DNA of 8,205 nucleotides, from the NCBI GenBank assembly GCA_949841235.1, contig CATKZA010000059.1, forward strand, positions 1 to 8,205, read 5' to 3'. Origin of the DNA: an uncultured Clostridiaceae bacterium. Its GTDB lineage: Bacteria; Bacillota; Clostridia; Lachnospirales; Lachnospiraceae. Below the pieces are notes generated by a model that worked only from the letters and a program-made list of their open reading frames with translations, was not told the origin of the DNA and made no database searches. Shown here piece by piece: positions 5,980 through 8,205 of this stretch (the first letter of the stretch is position 1; every line of letters starts with the position of its first letter). The position numbers were made by a program, and so were the translations under genes.

Positions 5980-6477
5980 TCCCATGCCTGCCATTTTCCC
6001 GCCCCACTCTTCCGCCAGTCTCTCTAAACTCCATGCTGCATTGGCAGGACTGGTGGAGGGCAGCTCCACCGCAGCCACCCCGGTAATCGGCAGCAAATAT
6101 TTCCGATACAACTTTCCCGCCGTCCTGCCATTGGCAAAAATGCGCTCGATCCGGCAATTTTCCATAATTCTCCTAATATCCACAGGCTCCACATTCCTGA
6201 TGCTGCTATCGCTGGAGCCAATGATATCGCAGCTGGCAATCACATCCCAGATAGCGATTCCATGATTCAGCAACATCCCCTTCTTCTCCTCAATGTCCCT
6301 GGGCAGCTCTTCCCCGGTAATCTGAGCCAGCACCTTCCAGAAACGATTTCTTGGATGGCCATAGTAAAACCCCTCCTCCCTGGACTTCACCGAAGGGAGG
6401 CTTCCCAGAATCAGTACTTTTGACCTTTCATCAAATACCGGCGCAAATTCATGGGTTATATGCTCGTATTCTCCCAT
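5974..6477 (-). CDS. DNA-deoxyinosine glycosylase (uracil-DNA glycosylase superfamily)
   Basis: A 167-residue single-domain base-excision enzyme. It carries VLILGSLPSV (21-30; motif I position, without the Asp seen in family-1 enzymes), SREEGFYYGHPRNRFW (32-47), IFANG (113-117) and LPSTSPAN (139-146; motif II position). This combination is characteristic of the hypoxanthine/deoxyinosine glycosylase branch (family 6), which removes hypoxanthine formed by adenine deamination. The frame stays open to 6555, but I choose the ATG at 6475-6477: GAGGT at 6483-6487 lies five nt upstream, it begins just before the conserved fold, and the candidate promoter (6518-6545) would start transcription near 6511, downstream of the longest start. 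Upstream Met codons at 6489, 6519 and 6555 lack a ribosome-binding site. Its TGA overlaps the convergent kinase gene by six bases. Substrate preference (hypoxanthine versus uracil) is inferred from motifs. Confidence 0.87.
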   Translation of the reverse strand: MGEYEHITHEFAPVFDERSKVLILGSLPSVKSREEGFYYGHPRNRFWKVLAQITGEELPRDIEEKKGMLLNHGIAIWDVIASCDIIGSSDSSIRNVEPVDIRRIMENCRIERIFANGRTAGKLYRKYLLPITGVAAVELPSTSPANAAWSLERLAEEWGGKMAGMGL

Positions 6478-6517
6478 ATCCGACCTCATTTCATTTTTTA
6501 TATCATTTTTTCTGCAC

Positions 6518-6545
6518 ATTATCAATATCTGCAAAGTTTTATCAA
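6518..6545 (-). promoter_or_regulatory. Candidate promoter of the deoxyinosine glycosylase gene
   Basis: On the minus strand TTGATA (6540-6545), a 16-bp spacer and GATAAT (6518-6523) each match the sigma-A hexamers at 5 of 6 positions. Transcription would begin near 6511, about 34 nt before the chosen ATG. It lies in the gap after the metallophosphoesterase gene, so the glycosylase can be expressed separately from it. Confidence 0.5.
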
Positions 6546-6572
6546 ATATGAACATTCCAATACACTGTCAGC

Positions 6573-7691
6573 TTAATTCCCAACATCTATCACAACATAT
6601 TCTGAAAAGGCAGCCGTCTTGAATGGAATTGCCCAGTCAGAAATGCCCGAATTGACCACAAATGTGGTATCCTTTCTCTTCTCCATCCCATAAGCCCTAT
6701 CATACTGGCCGGACAGCACCCCGGTAATCCCAATGGGAAAGATCTGCCCCCCATGAGTGTGTCCCGTCAGTACCAAATCAACTCCCGAATCTGCCTGTTC
6801 CTCAAAAGCATTGGGCTGATGATCCAGAACAATCATGTATTTGGTAGAATCCAGCCCCTTCACCAGATCGGCCATGCTCGCCCGTTCCTTGCTGGATGCA
6901 TCCTGTCTGCCTATGAGATAGAACCTGTCATCCACCAGCACATTCTCATCCTCTAGAATCTTTACCTGATTTTCTTCCAATTCCCGGCGAAGATCAGCCT
7001 CTTTAAAATCCCTCTGGTCAAAATACCCCTTGTCGTGATTGCCAAACACATAATACACGCCATAGGTCGTCTTCAAATCCCCCAATGCACGGCAGCTGGC
7101 AACCATATCTGCCCTGGTAGTGTCGTCATCCACATAGTCACCAGTTATCACCACCACGTCGGAGTTGGTCTTCTGCACCTCTTTCATATGCTCCCCAAAC
7201 CCCTCCCCGTCAAAGGTTGCGCCTACATGGGAATCAGAAATCTGCACCACCCGAAGTCCCTTCTCTCCTATAGATTTCTCCGTCTTCACCCGATACTTCG
7301 TCTCATATACATGATGGCAGTTATACCATCCCACCGCCAGATACGCCACAGTAATGATAATTGCACACCCGCCTGCATAGTATCTCCTAAAATCCTTCCC
7401 CCTGATTTTTCTGATAGCCAGACAGGCCAAATCACAAATAAGCCAGAAAGCCATCAGATGCAACACAAACAATGTGGTACTCACGGTCTTAACAAAGAAA
7501 AATATAATTATCACAAGCACCGGAATCGCTGCCAAGAGCCAAGACAGTTTCTTCCGCTCCTCCCCCATCATCCTAATCCATTCAAAACGGTGAAATCTAT
7601 TCAGCAGATACACCAACCCTAAAAGCGCAATGACGAATACTGAAATAAATGCAATAATAATCATACCAATCTCCATTTCTGCAAGATGCAT
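6573..7691 (-). CDS. Four-TM membrane-anchored metallophosphoesterase (YkuE-like)
   Basis: 372 residues: a polytopic N-terminus followed by a calcineurin-like phosphoesterase domain. TM segments lie near 10-30, 49-67, 69-93 and 105-124. Basic stretches fall after TM1 (RFHRFEWIRMMGEERKK) and between TM3 and TM4 (RKIRGKDFRR), so by the positive-inside rule the catalytic domain should face outside. Metal-binding blocks are complete: ISDSHVG (Asp153, His155), ITGDYVDD (Asp185), FGNHD (Asn218, His219), LDHQP (His291) and TGHTHGGQ (His311, His313). The family hydrolyses phosphomonoesters or diesters with two bound metals; the substrate cannot be told, but an envelope or lipid-linked one fits the topology. 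A GTG at 7700 is possible, but the ATG at 7689-7691 has AAGGTGG (7697-7703) five nt upstream and is preferred. It lies 98 bp behind the lysozyme gene on the same strand; no convincing promoter is seen in that AT-rich gap, so cotranscription is possible. Confidence 0.88.
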   Translation of the reverse strand: MHLAEMEIGMIIIAFISVFVIALLGLVYLLNRFHRFEWIRMMGEERKKLSWLLAAIPVLVIIIFFFVKTVSTTLFVLHLMAFWLICDLACLAIRKIRGKDFRRYYAGGCAIIITVAYLAVGWYNCHHVYETKYRVKTEKSIGEKGLRVVQISDSHVGATFDGEGFGEHMKEVQKTNSDVVVITGDYVDDDTTRADMVASCRALGDLKTTYGVYYVFGNHDKGYFDQRDFKEADLRRELEENQVKILEDENVLVDDRFYLIGRQDASSKERASMADLVKGLDSTKYMIVLDHQPNAFEEQADSGVDLVLTGHTHGGQIFPIGITGVLSGQYDRAYGMEKRKDTTFVVNSGISDWAIPFKTAAFSEYVVIDVGN

Positions 7692-7789
7692 TCCATCCAC
7701 CTTGACTTAATTGACCATAAGCAGTGTGATATATTTTATAATCAACTTCTTTATTTTCTACTGTTCACAACTTCGTATTTATAATATCA

Positions 7790-8205
7790 TCATGGTATCA
7801 TGTACCTCTCCAAGGCCTTCCGGCTCCCCCGAAATACATTCCTGTCAATGCACGCTTCCGCCCCCTGGTAACCTGCCATTTTCTCCGTATCCGAATATTG
7901 CCAGAATTGCCATTTCCCCTTTTTACCAAACATGGGATAATAATATACATTTCTAATCCAGAGAGGATACTCCCCAAAATACTCCCCGATATATTTATTA
8001 TGAACCTGATAGGTCGTATATATAATCGGCTTCTTTCCATAGGTCTTCTCAAGCAAGTCCAGCAGAAAGCCCAATTCCCTTTTCACATCCCCTACTGATG
8101 GGGGATTTTTTTCCTTATTGCCGTAATACTCCACATCTACCACCGGACACAGGCAGCCCTGCAAGTCCCCCACCGTCCGGATAAAATGCTCTCCCTGGCT
8201 CCTTC
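7790..8205 (-). CDS. GH25 family lysozyme, C-terminal part (5' end off window)
   Basis: The frame is open from the right edge to a TGA at 7790-7792, about 137 codons; the N-terminus lies beyond the window. An apparent GTG start at 8173 is internal, since residues such as EHFIRTV continue the domain upstream. The fragment matches the second half of a glycoside hydrolase 25 muramidase: CPVVDVEYYG with the conserved Asp and catalytic Glu (codons 8135-8137 and 8129-8131), KKPIIYTTYQVHNKYIG, YPLWIRNVYY, WQFWQYSD, and a closing ACIDRNVFRG. Members hydrolyse the beta-1,4 link between N-acetylmuramic acid and N-acetylglucosamine in peptidoglycan. The protein ends within about 15 residues of the domain, so there is no C-terminal binding module or repeats. 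Signal peptide and start cannot be judged here. The metallophosphoesterase gene follows 98 bp downstream. Confidence 0.88.
   Translation of the reverse strand, partial: RSQGEHFIRTVGDLQGCLCPVVDVEYYGNKEKNPPSVGDVKRELGFLLDLLEKTYGKKPIIYTTYQVHNKYIGEYFGEYPLWIRNVYYYPMFGKKGKWQFWQYSDTEKMAGYQGAEACIDRNVFRGSRKALERYMIP

Noticed and set aside
7035..7622. 195-codon plus-strand frame opposite the metallophosphoesterase
   Set aside because: His/Pro/Gln-rich shadow translation; the opposite strand has all metallophosphoesterase motifs.
7692..7789. Promoter or terminator in the AT-rich gap between lysozyme and phosphoesterase genes
   Set aside because: TATAAA-like hexamers occur on the minus strand but none has an acceptable -35 at 16-18 bp, and there is no GC-rich hairpin followed by T's.

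Overview
The window looks like a chromosomal stretch from a low-to-moderate-GC Bacillota, most likely a gut-type clostridium (Lachnospiraceae-like). The reasons are a BceAB/BceRS peptide-antibiotic detoxification module, strong purine-rich Shine-Dalgarno sequences (AGGAGG, GGGAGGG), sigma-A-type promoters with AT-rich spacers, and a GH25 lysozyme and membrane metallophosphoesterase of clostridial flavour. The taxon is inferred from gene content and style only; no rRNA or marker gene is present.

Layout: (i) 1-114 (+), the 3' tail of a protein entering from the left edge. (ii) 141-4740 (-), one compact operon read right to left: ATPase (bceA-like), 10-TM FtsX-type permease (bceB-like), response regulator (bceR-like) and intramembrane-sensing histidine kinase (bceS-like). 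A/B overlap by 11 nt, B and R are separated by 38 nt, and R/S overlap by 14 nt. (iii) 4741-5064, a 324-bp divergent intergenic region with a minus-strand promoter for the bce operon, preceded by a 17-bp dyad that is a good candidate BceR operator. It also holds a second 17-bp dyad in the bceA leader, a near-consensus plus-strand promoter (TTGACA-N17-TAAAAT), and an inverted repeat in the leader of the next gene. (iv) 5065-5979 (+), a fructosamine-kinase-family protein. (v) 5974-6477 (-), a DNA-deoxyinosine/uracil glycosylase-superfamily enzyme whose stop codon overlaps the tail of the kinase gene. (vi) 6573-7691 (-), a four-TM membrane-anchored metallophosphoesterase. (vii) 7790-8205 (-), the C-terminal part of a GH25 lysozyme running off the right edge.

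Function: the bce module would sense and detoxify cell-wall-active peptides (bacitracin or lantibiotic type), with the transporter acting as sensor for the kinase and the regulator activating the transporter promoter. The fructosamine kinase (protein deglycation) and the glycosylase (removal of deaminated bases) are both damage-repair enzymes, but they have separate promoters and converge, so no shared pathway is shown. The metallophosphoesterase and lysozyme are envelope-related.

I did not find a clearly new biological system. The most useful unexplained signals are the regulatory dyads in the 324-bp divergent region, the overlapping convergent stop codons, and the predicted extracytoplasmic orientation of the phosphoesterase. 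No tRNA, rRNA, CRISPR array, insertion sequence or convincing intrinsic terminator was seen.
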